Shown: positions 1 through 9,800 of the stretch, piece by piece
Position numbering within the stretch: position 1 is the first letter of the stretch
How the letters are laid out: every line of letters starts with the position of its first letter
Origin: Ga0077527 sp964531455
GTDB taxonomy: Bacteria > Pseudomonadota > Gammaproteobacteria > Burkholderiales > SG8-41
Direction of reading: 5' to 3'
Length of the DNA stretch: 64,000 bases
NCBI GenBank assembly: GCA_964531455.1
Contig: CAZHFZ010000004.1
Coordinates: 1 to 64,000 of the forward strand
Program-made: the position numbers and the translations under genes
The notes under the pieces: generated by a model
What the model was told of the DNA's origin: nothing
The model's input: the letters and a program-made list of their open reading frames with translations, nothing else
The model's database searches: none

Positions 1-243
1 CTGCTGAAACTGACGCTGGACGTCGGCGAACTCGGGACCAAACAGGTGTTTGCCGGCATCAAATCGGCCTACGACCCGGCAACGCTGGTCGGCCGGATGA
101 CGGTGATGGTCGCCAACCTCGCGCCGCGCAAGATGAAATTCGGCATGTCCGAAGGCATGGTGCTGGCCGCCAGCGGCGAGGCGCCGGGACTGTTCATTCT
201 TTCGCCCGACTCCGGCGCCCAGCCGGGGATGCGCGTCAAATAA
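1..243 (+). CDS. metG: Methionyl-tRNA synthetase, C-terminal tRNA-binding domain (partial, start outside window)
   Basis: The frame is open from base 1 and ends at a TAA at 241-243, giving the last 80 residues of a longer protein. The visible part has the signature of the C-terminal OB-fold (Trbp111-like) domain of MetRS: LDVGELGTKQVFAGI, then VGRMTVMVANLAPRKMKFGMSEGM and a closing PDSGAQPGMRVK. In MetRS this appended domain helps dimerisation and binds tRNA; the catalytic core must lie upstream of the window. A free-standing tRNA-binding protein of the same fold cannot be excluded because the N-terminus is not visible. The cyclase gene starts 25 bp downstream. Confidence 0.85.
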   Translation: MLKLTLDVGELGTKQVFAGIKSAYDPATLVGRMTVMVANLAPRKMKFGMSEGMVLAASGEAPGLFILSPDSGAQPGMRVK

Positions 244-268
244 ACCGGACCGGCGCAGCAGCGCAGCC

Positions 269-1384
269 ATGAGCGGCAACCGCAACTTCATCTGCACGGT
301 CGTCTTCATCGACATCGTCGGATTTTCGAGGAAGGCGGTGGCCGATCAGCTGCGCATCAAGCAGCAGTTGAACCAGTTGCTGGCAACCGCACTGGAACCG
401 GTGCCGCCGAAAGACCGCATCATCCTCGACACCGGCGACGGTGCCGCAGTCAGTTTCCTCGGTGATCCCGAGGACGGCCTGTTCCTTGCACTGGCGCTGC
501 GCGACGCGCTGGCCGCCGAAAACAACACCCTGCAACTGCGCACCGGCATCAACCTCGGCCCCGTGCGCCTGGTCAAGGACATCAACAACCAGCCGAACAT
601 CATCGGCGACGGCATCAACGTCGCACAACGGGTGATGGATTTTGCGGCACCGAATCAGGTGCTGTCTTCGCGATCCTACTATGAAGTCATTTCCTCGCTT
701 TCCACAGAACATTCAAAACTCTTTACTTTCGAAGGTTCACGCACAGACAAACACGTGCGTGAACATGAGGTCTATGCGCTGGGCAAAGCACCGGCACCGC
801 AGCGCGCACCGCGCCAGAAAACGGCTCACGCAGTGGCCTTCGAGAAACTTGGCAATACGGCATCAACCGCACGTACCGGCCTCATGCGCCGCCCCCTGCT
901 GACCACCGTGCTGACGGTGATACTGATTCTCTCGACTGCAGTACTGATTCGCACCACGTTCCGCAATCCTGCGGAAGTCGAAGAAACTCCAGCCGCCGCG
1001 CAGGAACCCGGACCTTTACGCACAGCGCCCGAGCCGATGCAGCCGCCGGCAGCAGAAGTCAAAACGCCCGCCCCCCGACCGAAAGCCGAGGTTAAATCCG
1101 AATCCACGCCTAAAGCCAGGGCCGCGAAGAAAACGGAATCTGCTGCCGCAACAAGTGAGCCCGCCGCGGACACCAACACCGGTCACATCAGGCTTAATGT
1201 ATTGCCCTGGGGTGAAGTCTATGTGAACGAGCGCAAGTTCGGCGTGGCCCCGCCGTTACGCGATATCGCGCTGAAGCCCGGAACCCACCGCGTCGAGATC
1301 CGCAATCCGGGCTTTGCCTCTTATGTACAGTTCGTTGAAATTGAGGCCGGCGAAGAGATTAGAATCGGTCATCGCTTCCGTTGA
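269..1384 (+). CDS. Class III nucleotide cyclase-like protein with transmembrane segment and C-terminal PEGA domain
   Basis: A 371-residue protein. Residues about 8-130 resemble a class III adenylate/guanylate cyclase catalytic domain: first metal Asp in FIDIVGFS (D15), second in LDTGDG (D57), and the transition-state Asn/Arg pair in GDGINVAQR (N117, R121), so the domain may be active. A hydrophobic segment at about 209-227 follows, then a long Pro/Ala/Lys-rich linker (about 230-305). The C-terminal part (about 306-371, with VLPWGEVYVNERKFG and LKPGTHRVEI) matches the PEGA fold, usually an extracytoplasmic beta module. The predicted topology is cytoplasmic cyclase and periplasmic PEGA. The lipoprotein gene begins 7 bp downstream and the kinase follows, so the three probably form one signalling operon. 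Whether cAMP or cGMP is made cannot be told. Confidence 0.85.
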   Translation: MSGNRNFICTVVFIDIVGFSRKAVADQLRIKQQLNQLLATALEPVPPKDRIILDTGDGAAVSFLGDPEDGLFLALALRDALAAENNTLQLRTGINLGPVRLVKDINNQPNIIGDGINVAQRVMDFAAPNQVLSSRSYYEVISSLSTEHSKLFTFEGSRTDKHVREHEVYALGKAPAPQRAPRQKTAHAVAFEKLGNTASTARTGLMRRPLLTTVLTVILILSTAVLIRTTFRNPAEVEETPAAAQEPGPLRTAPEPMQPPAAEVKTPAPRPKAEVKSESTPKARAAKKTESAAATSEPAADTNTGHIRLNVLPWGEVYVNERKFGVAPPLRDIALKPGTHRVEIRNPGFASYVQFVEIEAGEEIRIGHRFR

Positions 1385-1391
1385 GAACAAA

Positions 1392-1820
1392 ATGCGCCCA
1401 CTCGCCATCGCAATGCTGTTACTGCTGCCCCTGCTGACTGGCTGCGAAGCCGTGAAAAAAAGCGTAAACGACATCTCCGACTCGCTGGATTTCGACAAGT
1501 CACGCGCCAAAACCCAGGAATCGGCGCTGCCAACGGCCGAACAGAGACTGAAATCCGGCATCGCCCAGTATGAACAAGGCAATTACAACCTCGCACAGCG
1601 CACGCTTCAAGGTGCACTTGCCGAGGGCCTTGTGTCGCGCAGCGATCAGGCGCGCGCCTACAAGCACCTTGCATTCATCTATTGCGTGACCGATCGTATC
1701 GCGCAGTGCCGGCAGGAATTCAGTAACGCGATCGCGGCAGAGCCCAAGTTCAATCTGACGCCTGCCGAGGCAGGGCATCCGACCTGGGGTCCGGTGTTCC
1801 GCAGCGTGCGCGGTCGCTGA
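1392..1820 (+). CDS. Small TPR-containing lipoprotein between cyclase and kinase
   Basis: The ATG at 1392 is preferred over upstream in-frame ATGs because it places a perfect lipoprotein signal at the N-terminus: a hydrophobic stretch ending in LLPLLTGC, with Cys18 as the lipidation site. The mature part of about 125 residues has one or two TPR-like helix pairs (AEQRLKSGIAQYEQGNYNLA, then ARAYKHLAFIYCVTDRIAQC). It is expected to be anchored in the outer or inner membrane facing the periplasm and to mediate protein contact. It lies 7 bp after the cyclase gene and 13 bp before the kinase gene. Similar short TPR lipoproteins are found with type VI secretion genes (TssQ-like), but no T6SS gene is visible here, so that name is not applied. 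Confidence 0.75.
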   Translation: MRPLAIAMLLLLPLLTGCEAVKKSVNDISDSLDFDKSRAKTQESALPTAEQRLKSGIAQYEQGNYNLAQRTLQGALAEGLVSRSDQARAYKHLAFIYCVTDRIAQCRQEFSNAIAAEPKFNLTPAEAGHPTWGPVFRSVRGR

Positions 1821-1833
1821 GATCCCCGCTGAA

Positions 1834-3063
1834 ATGACCCAGCCCGCGCAACTCGGCCGCTACGACGTCGTCTCCGAGATCGGTCGCGGCGCGATGGGTG
1901 TGGTCTATCAGGCGGTCGACCCGATGCTGGAGCGCACGGTCGCAATCAAGACCATCAACATGGCGCTGGATCCGGGCGAGATGGAGCACTATGAAAAACG
2001 CTTCACCATCGAAGCCCGTGCCGCCGGCGGCCTGAACCACCCCAACATCGTCATCATCTATGACATCGGCCGCAGCGGCGACCTCGCCTACATGGCAATG
2101 GAATTCCTTGAAGGCCGGGAACTGAAGGAACTGATCGCCGCCAACGAACTCACGCCGGACCGGACGCTGGAGATCGTGGCACTGGTCGCCGATGGTCTTG
2201 CGTATGCGCATGCCCATGACGTCGTACACCGCGACGTGAAGCCGGCGAACATCATGATCCTCAAGGATGGCCGGGTAAAAATCACCGACTTCGGCATCGC
2301 GCGCATGCGTACCGCCGATGTGCGCACGCAAACCGGCGTCGTGCTCGGTTCTCCACGCTACCTGTCGCCTGAACAAGTGCTGGGTAAACGCTGTGATGCG
2401 CGCGCCGATACTTTTTCCCTCGGCGTCATCCTCTATGAAATGATCACCGGTCAGGCGCCGTTCAATGGCATCGACGTCAACTCGCTGATGTTCCAGATCG
2501 TCAATTTCACGCCGCCGCCGCCGAGCGCCATCAACCCGGCGCTGCCGGCCATGCTGGATCTGATCATCGCCAAGGCGCTGGCCAAAACCGCCGATGACCG
2601 CTATGCCGACATCACCGAATTTGCCGCTGATCTGCGTGCCTGCCGCCAACAGGGTTCCGCCGCGTCGCACCCGGCAAATACTGCTGCAATACCACGAATG
2701 ACGGCAGACCCGGCCGCCCCGCTTGCCGATACCCTGCCCGCATCGCGAGCGGATGACCGCAACTCAGCAACCGTGCCCGATTCATTGCCGGCCAGGGGCT
2801 TGGCGAAAGATTTTGATTCGCTGGCAGCCACCATGCGACTCGCAGTGCAAACCGGCGCCATCACCAATCCCGATGCCTTCGCGGCGACATTCGGCGTAAG
2901 CCGCCATGCCATTGACGCCATGATCGTCGGTGCGGAAACAGAACCGGAACCGACTCCGTTGCCCGCATCGCAGGTAATGGCCTGGTCGGGCAAAGACCGC
3001 CGGATATTCATCAGCGCAGTGGCTACAGCCACTGCGACCGGCGCACTCATTATTTTCATCTGA
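1834..3063 (+). CDS. Membrane-anchored Hanks-type serine/threonine protein kinase
   Basis: A 409-residue protein with a complete eukaryotic-like kinase domain at about residues 10-270: glycine loop IGRGAMGVV (16-24), VAIK lysine K39, alpha-C glutamate E60, catalytic loop VHRDVKPANI with D134, K136 and N139, DFG at 152-154, and an SPE motif replacing APE. All catalytic residues are present. After a Pro/Ala-rich linker and a short helical stretch (about 325-370) there is a C-terminal hydrophobic segment (RIFISAVATATATGALIIFI), so the kinase should face the cytoplasm. No PASTA domain is present. It follows the cyclase and lipoprotein genes with 13 bp spacing, which suggests a joint signalling pathway. 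The substrate is unknown. Confidence 0.92.
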   Translation: MTQPAQLGRYDVVSEIGRGAMGVVYQAVDPMLERTVAIKTINMALDPGEMEHYEKRFTIEARAAGGLNHPNIVIIYDIGRSGDLAYMAMEFLEGRELKELIAANELTPDRTLEIVALVADGLAYAHAHDVVHRDVKPANIMILKDGRVKITDFGIARMRTADVRTQTGVVLGSPRYLSPEQVLGKRCDARADTFSLGVILYEMITGQAPFNGIDVNSLMFQIVNFTPPPPSAINPALPAMLDLIIAKALAKTADDRYADITEFAADLRACRQQGSAASHPANTAAIPRMTADPAAPLADTLPASRADDRNSATVPDSLPARGLAKDFDSLAATMRLAVQTGAITNPDAFAATFGVSRHAIDAMIVGAETEPEPTPLPASQVMAWSGKDRRIFISAVATATATGALIIFI

Positions 3064-3073
3064 AGGACACACT

Positions 3074-4183
3074 ATGCGCATTACTGCCGTCGACGCCATC
3101 GCCATCGACATTCCGCTGAGCAAGAATTTCGGCGGTTCCACTTACAGCGTGCTCAAGCGTTCAACCGTGATTACCCGGTTGCGCACGGATGATGGCCTGG
3201 TCAGTGAAATCTACAACGGCGACAACCGTGCCCACGGCCCGCAGATCGCGCATCTGGTAGCAAACGATTTATTTAATGCAATCAAAGGATTGTCGATTTT
3301 CGAGCGGGAATTGGCGTGGCAACGCATGTTCGCCCTGACCCATTCGGCTGGCGACAAGAAGCTGTTGCTCGAAGCCATCGCCTGCATGGACTGTGCTATC
3401 TGGGACCTCACCGGCAAGGCCTTGGGAAAAACGGTGCGCGAGTTGATCGGTGGCTACACCGACCGTCTGCCGATTATTTCGATCGGCGGCTACTACATGC
3501 CGGGCAAGACCCACGCCGATATCGGCCGCGAGGTCGAGTCCTATCGCGATTTCGGCATGGCCGGCTGCAAGTTCAAGGTCGGCGGCCTGTCACCGGAAGA
3601 AGATGCACAGCGTGTCGCCGTTGCGCGCAAAGCCGTCGGCGATGATTTCATCCTTTGCGTCGATGCCAACCGCGGCTGGGCAGCCGAAGACGCCATCCGT
3701 TTCGCACGTCTGGTCGAGCCGTACAACATCCGCTGGTTCGAAGAGCCCTGTCACTGGTATGACGATGCCGCGCAGATGGCGCGCGTGCGCCAGGCCATCC
3801 CGATGCCGGTGGCCGCCGGTCAGAGCGAAATCACCAGCCACGCGATCCGCCGCCTGATCGACGCGCGCGCGATTGATCTGGTCAATTACGACGCCTCCGA
3901 AGGCGGTGGCGTTACCGATTGGCTGCGCACCGCAGGCATGGCGTCGGCGGCAGGACTGTCGATGGCGCATCACGAGGAGGCACAGATCGCCAGTCACATG
4001 CTGGCCGCTGTCCCCCACGGCACCTACGCCGAATGTTTTGCTGATCCGCAGCGCGACCCGGTGTGGCAGCAAATGTGGATAAACCGTCCGCAGATCAAGA
4101 ACGGCATCATGCCAGTGGCCACGGGACCGGGCTTCGGCATTGAACTGGATCAGGAGATGGTCCGCAAATTCCGTTCAAACTGA
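3074..4183 (+). CDS. Mandelate racemase/muconate lactonizing enzyme family protein (enolase superfamily)
   Basis: A 369-residue enzyme of the MR/MLE group. The catalytic set is in place: K166-x-K168 in CKFKVGG, metal ligands D197 (CVDANRGW), E223 (WFEEP) and E252 (GQSE), and a His-Asp dyad candidate of D273 (NYDAS) and H299/H300 (MAHHEE). Family members abstract an alpha-proton from a Mg-bound carboxylate, typically sugar-acid dehydration, racemisation or cycloisomerisation. The KxK plus His dyad favours the mandelate racemase or sugar-acid dehydratase subgroup, but the substrate is not deducible. The gene starts 10 bp after the kinase with the GAAGGA ribosome site, so it may be co-transcribed, although a functional link to kinase signalling is not obvious. 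Confidence 0.88.
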   Translation: MRITAVDAIAIDIPLSKNFGGSTYSVLKRSTVITRLRTDDGLVSEIYNGDNRAHGPQIAHLVANDLFNAIKGLSIFERELAWQRMFALTHSAGDKKLLLEAIACMDCAIWDLTGKALGKTVRELIGGYTDRLPIISIGGYYMPGKTHADIGREVESYRDFGMAGCKFKVGGLSPEEDAQRVAVARKAVGDDFILCVDANRGWAAEDAIRFARLVEPYNIRWFEEPCHWYDDAAQMARVRQAIPMPVAAGQSEITSHAIRRLIDARAIDLVNYDASEGGGVTDWLRTAGMASAAGLSMAHHEEAQIASHMLAAVPHGTYAECFADPQRDPVWQQMWINRPQIKNGIMPVATGPGFGIELDQEMVRKFRSN

Positions 4184-4220
4184 TTTTTTAGCACGCACCA
4201 ACCGAAGACCAGCCCAAGTG

Positions 4221-5849
4221 ATGCTCAAGGTTCCCGCTTTCCGTCCACGCCTGCTTGAAATGTACGGCGAGTACACCGTTGCACGCCTGCGTACTGACAT
4301 CCTTTCCGGCATCACCGTTGGCATTCTTGCGCTGCCGCTGGCGATAGCGTTTGCCATCGCCTCCGGGATGACGCCGGAATCCGGCATCTACACGGCCATC
4401 ATTGCCGGTTTCATCATTTCACTTCTCGGCGGCTCACGCGTCCAGATCGGCGGTCCTACCGGCGCCTTCATCGTCATTGTCTACGGCATCGTCGTCAACT
4501 ATGGCGTCGCCAATCTGCTGATTTGCACGCTGATGGCCGGCGTGATGCTGCTGGCGATGGGTCTGCTGCGCATGGGCACATGGATCCGTTTCATCCCGGT
4601 ATCGGTAATCAGCGGTTTCACCAAAGGCATCGCAGTGCTGATCCTGTTGTCGCAGGTCAAGGATTTCCTGGGCCTGACCACCGACAAGCTGCCAGCTGAA
4701 TTTTTTGCCCAGATCAAGGTACTGTGGCACTCACTGAATACCATCAACTGGCATACCGTCGGACTGAGCATTGCCTGCCTGATCCTGATCCTCGCTTGGC
4801 CGAAAAAATGGCGCCTCTTGCCCAGTCCCATCGTTGCGCTGGTCTTCGGCACCCTGGTCGTCGCCGGTCTGGATCTGCCGGTGGAAACAATCGGCAGCAA
4901 ATTCGGCGGCATTCCGCAGTCGTTGCCGACATTTGCATTTCCGGAATTGTCGCTTGAAACACTGCGTCACCTGGTGGCCCCGGCGATCGCCATCGCGCTG
5001 CTCGGCGCCATCGAGTCCCTTCTGTCGGCTACCGTCGCCGACAACATGATCGACGACCGGCACAACCCCAATCAGGAACTGATTGCACAGGGTATCGCCA
5101 ACATTGTCGCGCCGCTGTTCGGCGGATTCTGCGCCACCGGCGCCATCGCCCGCACCAGCACGAATGTGCGCATGGGTGCCTTCGGTCCGATTGCCGGCAT
5201 CGTCCATGCACTGACGCTGCTCGGCATCATCCTTGTCGCAGCACCGCTGGCCAAACATGTTCCGCTGGCCGCGCTGTCGGCCATCCTCGTGGTCGTTGCC
5301 TGGAATATGGGCGAATGGGGCCACTTCGGTGAAATGCGCCGCTACACCATGAACTACCGCGCCATCCTGCTCGCCACTTTCGTGCTGACAGTGGTGTTTG
5401 ACCTGACGGTTGCCGTCGAGGTTGGAATGGTGATGGCGGCGCTGTTTTTCATTACGCGCATTTCATCACTCACCGAAATCGTTGATAACGGCCCCGACAG
5501 CATTGCCGGCGACCGGGTGCGCTCGTATGAATTTTTTGGATCGCTGTTCTTCGGCTCGGCCAATCGCATCGAACCGTTGCTGGAACGCGCCGCCCCCGCC
5601 GACCCGGCGCGGGTGATCGTCCTCGACATGCAGAAAGCCATCAATGTCGATACCACCGGACTCGACATCCTGGAATCACTGCGCCGCAAAATGGAAAAAA
5701 ACGGCAAGACGCTGATCATCACCGGTGCGGGTGCGCAGCCGATGTCGTTGTTCAAGCGCTCAGGCTTCACGGACCGGCTTGGCGCCGACTCTTTGTTTGC
5801 GCACCGCGCCGCCGGCGTCGCACGGGCGCGTGAAATTGCCGGGCACTGA
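4221..5849 (+). CDS. SulP-family anion transporter with STAS domain
   Basis: The ATG at 4221 is chosen: the frame stays open upstream into the 3' end of the preceding gene, but family similarity begins at MLKVPAFRP. The product has 542 residues. Residues about 20-430 are very hydrophobic with many transmembrane helices and the SulP signature around LRTDILSGITVGILALPLA. A cytoplasmic STAS domain occupies the last 110 residues (VIVLDMQKAINVDTTGLDIL). SulP proteins transport sulfate, bicarbonate or dicarboxylates; the substrate cannot be assigned. The usual STAS DSxG site reads DTTG here. The acylphosphatase gene follows by 4 bp. Confidence 0.9.
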   Translation: MLKVPAFRPRLLEMYGEYTVARLRTDILSGITVGILALPLAIAFAIASGMTPESGIYTAIIAGFIISLLGGSRVQIGGPTGAFIVIVYGIVVNYGVANLLICTLMAGVMLLAMGLLRMGTWIRFIPVSVISGFTKGIAVLILLSQVKDFLGLTTDKLPAEFFAQIKVLWHSLNTINWHTVGLSIACLILILAWPKKWRLLPSPIVALVFGTLVVAGLDLPVETIGSKFGGIPQSLPTFAFPELSLETLRHLVAPAIAIALLGAIESLLSATVADNMIDDRHNPNQELIAQGIANIVAPLFGGFCATGAIARTSTNVRMGAFGPIAGIVHALTLLGIILVAAPLAKHVPLAALSAILVVVAWNMGEWGHFGEMRRYTMNYRAILLATFVLTVVFDLTVAVEVGMVMAALFFITRISSLTEIVDNGPDSIAGDRVRSYEFFGSLFFGSANRIEPLLERAAPADPARVIVLDMQKAINVDTTGLDILESLRRKMEKNGKTLIITGAGAQPMSLFKRSGFTDRLGADSLFAHRAAGVARAREIAGH

Positions 5850-5853
5850 AGTC

Positions 5854-6141
5854 ATGTCTGCGCATGAAGCCGTCACCCGCCGTCTTGTTGCACGCGGACG
5901 CGTGCAGGGCGTGGGTTACCGCAAATACATCGAATACAAGGCTGGCCAGCTGGGCATCAAAGGCTGGGTGCGCAACCGGCTTGATGGCAGCGTGGAAGCC
6001 CTTGTTCAGGGCAGCGCTGCCGCCGTCGCCGAAATCATTGAATGTGCAAAACGCGGGCCGCGCGCAGCAGAAGTCACCACCGTCGAAATCAGCAACGCCG
6101 AGTATGCGCACGACGGCTTTGTCGTGCTGCCCACAGAATAG
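5854..6141 (+). CDS. acyP: Acylphosphatase
   Basis: A 95-residue protein that hydrolyses acyl phosphates. The family signature GRVQGVGYR places the phosphate-binding arginine at R23, and GWVRNRLDGSVE places the catalytic asparagine at N41, exactly the canonical numbering. The ATG at 5854 is four bases after the stop of the SulP gene, suggesting translational coupling. The product is expected to be a soluble cytoplasmic ferredoxin-like fold. The gene converges with the minus-strand TPR gene ending at 6164; no clear intrinsic terminator was found in the short gap. Confidence 0.93.
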   Translation: MSAHEAVTRRLVARGRVQGVGYRKYIEYKAGQLGIKGWVRNRLDGSVEALVQGSAAAVAEIIECAKRGPRAAEVTTVEISNAEYAHDGFVVLPTE

Positions 6142-6163
6142 TCTTTAAAAACAATTACTTGGA

Positions 6164-6889
6164 TTAACTCTTCGGCGCGGGCGTGCCCCGGTGTATGGCA
6201 GCCGCACGCTGCGCCAGTTTCTCCGCCTCGGCCTTGCGACCCAGTGCGTCCAGTACCTGGGCGAGATTGTTCAGTGTGTGCGCGACGCTCGGATTGTTCG
6301 GTCCCAGCGTTTTTTCCTTCATCGCCAGTGACCGGCGCAGTACGGGTTCGGCATCGGCATTGCGTCCCTGCGCCTGCAGCACCGCACCGAGATTGTTCAG
6401 ACTCGCCGCCGTTTTCGGATCATCACCGTAGGCCTTCTCGAAAATTGCCAGCACCCTGCGGTGCAACTTCTCGGCTTCGGCAAATTTCTTCTGTGCCTGC
6501 ACGACATCGGCAAGATTGTTGAGCAGGATGCCGACCGCGGGATCACGCGGCCCCAGCGACTTTTCGCGCAGGGCCAGCGCGCGTCGCAGTTCTTTTTCAG
6601 ACTCCGGGTATCGCTGCGCAAAACGCAATACCAGGCCCAGCGTCGCGATGCTCTGATCAAAGGCGCGATGACTGCGCCCGAAGCTGCGTTCCGCTTCGCC
6701 TATGGCCTCGCGCGCAAACAGTTCTGCCTGCTCGATATTCCCTCGTTGCAAATGCAGATTTGCCTGATCGAAAAGCGTTTTCCATTCGGCCTCGCCGGCA
6801 CTGACCGGAGGAACGCACAACAACATCAGCAGAAGAACTGCGCGAAAGAAACTATTCGGCACCGCCGCCCTGCTCCATATTGCTGCCAT
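6164..6889 (-). CDS. Secreted tetratricopeptide (kinesin-light-chain-like) repeat protein
   Basis: The start at 6889 (MAAIWSRAAVPN) is chosen because it gives a signal peptide (basic start, hydrophobic core AVLLLMLLCVPPVSA, cleavage near SAGEA); a further upstream in-frame ATG at 6934 would add an unlikely cytoplasmic tail. The mature part has about four 42-residue TPR units of the kinesin-light-chain type, with recurrent LNNLA or LNNLG and a KSLGP-like loop (AEAEKLHRRVLAIFEKAYG, AEPVLRRSLAMKEKTLG). It should be a periplasmic scaffold. The first 38 bp overlap the 3' end of dnaE on the same strand, so it is probably read from the dnaE transcript. The partner is unknown. Confidence 0.8.
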   Translation of the reverse strand: MAAIWSRAAVPNSFFRAVLLLMLLCVPPVSAGEAEWKTLFDQANLHLQRGNIEQAELFAREAIGEAERSFGRSHRAFDQSIATLGLVLRFAQRYPESEKELRRALALREKSLGPRDPAVGILLNNLADVVQAQKKFAEAEKLHRRVLAIFEKAYGDDPKTAASLNNLGAVLQAQGRNADAEPVLRRSLAMKEKTLGPNNPSVAHTLNNLAQVLDALGRKAEAEKLAQRAAAIHRGTPAPKS

Positions 6890-9800
6890 AAAGAACCCTG
6901 ACGTTTTCCGGACGCAGCCATTCCGACAATGCACGAATCAGATCCTCGTTGATATTCACCTGCCAGGCCGGACCGAGCTTGACCTCGCAGCGAGCGCCGT
7001 CACTCGAATATTCGACTGCCACCGGACAAGCGCCCTGGCGGTGCGGCGCCAGCAGCTCCTTGAGTTTGCTGCCTGATGACTGGCCATTGCAAATCAGCTT
7101 GATGCCGCGGGCATACCGGTTACGCGCCTCATTCAGATCAAGGACATTCACCGCCTCCAGGCGCAGCGAATTGTCGCCGCCGTTGCCGCCATTTTCACCT
7201 TCCGACTCTGCGCTGCGGTAACGCTGTTTGCCGCGGATTTCCATGACCAGCAGTTCATCCTCGCGCAGCTTGTGACGGAAACGGTCAAACGCTTCGCGGA
7301 ACACCACAATCTCGTGTTTACCCGTATCGTCCGCCAGCAGCACGATTCCCATGCGGCCACTTGCGGTGTTCTGCACCCGCACCGACAGCACAACGCCGGC
7401 AACCGTAACCGAGCGTCCGGCGATATCGCTGGCGGTTTGCAGCTCTCCAAGTTTGCGGCCCACCATGCGCCGCACTTCATCGCGGTAAACATTGAACAGG
7501 TGGTCGCTGCGGTAATACCCCAGCGCCAGCTTCTCGTTCTGCAACAGCTCCTTTTTGCTCCAGCGCGGAATATTCGACGGCGCCACTACACGGGGCGCAT
7601 CGGCGGCATCACCGAAAAGGCTGTTCTGCGAAGCTGCGCGACTGGCCTGCTCGGCAGATTCCAGCGCCAGCCCGACACAAGCCATGAGTTCGGCGCGGTT
7701 GTCGTTGACGCTGTCGAAAGCACCGGCGCGCACCAGTGACTCGACCACGCGGCGGTTGACCACGCGCTTGTCCAGACGATGACAGAAATCAAAGAGGTCT
7801 TTAAACGGGCCACCCGCCTCACGCACTTCGACGATGTGGTTGATTGCACCTTCACCAGTACCCTTGACACCGCCAAGACCGTAACGGATGCGCTTTACGT
7901 CGACCGGCGCAAAACGGTAACCGCCGGCGTTGACGTCCGGGGCCAGCACTTCAAGGCCGTTTTCGCGCGCATCGTCGACGAGTTGCTGCACCTTGTCGGT
8001 GTCGTTCATCACCGCCGACATGTTGGCTGCCATGAACGCGGCGGTATGGTGCGCCTTCATGTATGCGGTGTGATAAGCCACCAGCGCATACGCTGCAGCG
8101 TGTGACTTGTTGAAGCCGTAACCCGCGAACTTTTCCATCAGGTCGAACAGTTCGTCGGCCTTTACCTGGGTAAGTCCGTTCTTCGCGGCGCCCTCGCGGA
8201 ACAGCCCGCGATGCTCGGCCATTTCCTCGGGCTTTTTCTTGCCCATCGCACGGCGCAGCAGGTCGGCGCCACCCAAGCTGTAGCCGCCGATGATCTGCGC
8301 CATCTGCATCACCTGCTCCTGATACACCATGATGGCGTAAGTCTCGGAAAGGATGCTTTCGACGCGGGGATCGGGATAACTGAAACGTTTGCCGTGTTTG
8401 CGGGCACAGAACTCCGGGATCAGTTCCATCGGGCCCGGACGATACAGCGCGACCAGCGCGATAATGTCACCGAAGCGGTCAGGCTTCGCACTTTTCAGCA
8501 TGTCGCGCATGCCGCGCGATTCAAACTGGAACACGGCCGAGGTATTGGCTTGCTGGAAAATTGCGTAAGACGCCCGGTCATCGAGCGGCAGTTTTTCAAG
8601 CTTCAGTGTTGATGACGGATCCAGCTGGCGTATGTAACGCAAAGTCCAGTCGAGGATGGTCAGCGTGGTCAGGCCGAGAAAGTCGAACTTCACCAGGCCG
8701 ATGGATTCGACGTCATCCTTGTCGAACTGACTGACTGCGGAGTTCGATGCATCGGCAACATACAGCGGGCAGAAATCGGTGAGTTTTCCCGGCGCGATCA
8801 GCACACCGCCGGCGTGCATGCCGACATTGCGGGTCATGCCCTCCAGCGTGCCGGCGAGTTCCAGCAGTTCGGCAACTTCCTCTTCGTTTTTCTCGCGCTC
8901 GGCCAGCTGCGGCTCCATCTTGCGCGCTTCTTCCAGCGTGATCAGCTTGCCCGGTTGGAAGGGAATCAACTTGGCCAGCTGGTCGCAGAAGTTGTAGCCG
9001 AGATCAAGCACGCGGCCGACATCACGCACCACCGCCTTGGCGGCCATGGTGCCGAAGGTGGCGATCTGCGACACCGAGTCGGCACCGTAACGCTGCTTCA
9101 CATAATCGATGACGCGGTCGCGGCCGTCCTGGCAGAAGTCGATATCGAAGTCGGGCATCGACACGCGTTCCGGATTGAGGAAGCGCTCGAACAGCAGGTT
9201 GTAGCGCAAGGGATCGAGATCGGTAATGCCCAGACTGTAAGCCACCAGCGAACCGGCGCCCGAACCACGGCCGGGACCAACCGGAACACCGTTGTTCTTG
9301 GCCCAGTTGATGAAGTCGGCGACGATCAGGAAGTAACCCGGAAAACCCATCTGCACGATGGTTTTGGTTTCAAACTCCAGCCGGTCCCTATACGCGGGCT
9401 CCTGCTTCTCACGTTCCGCAGCATCCGGATACAGCTCGGCAAGTCGCGTCGTCAGCCCTTCACCGGCGCAGGCGCGCAGATGTTCCTCGAGATTGACACC
9501 CTCCGGCGTCGGAAAGTGCGGCAAGCGGCTTTTGCCCAGCGTCAGGCTGAGCGTGCAACGCTTGGCGATCTCGACTGAATTCTCAAGAACCTCAGGCACG
9601 TCGGCGAACAGTTCCGCCATTTCAGCCTGGGTCTTGAAATACTGTTCGGTACTGAATTTCCGTGGACGGCGCTGATCCGAAAGAATGTAGCCCTCGGAGA
9701 TGCAAACCCGTGCCTCGTGCGCGCGGTATTCATCAGACTTGAGAAACTGCACCGGATGGGTAGCCACGGCCGGAAGGCCCAACTCACCGGCGAGCTGTAA

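Noticed and set aside
1392..1820. Type VI secretion lipoprotein
   Set aside because: Only the general form (short TPR lipoprotein next to a kinase) fits; no type VI secretion core gene is in the window.
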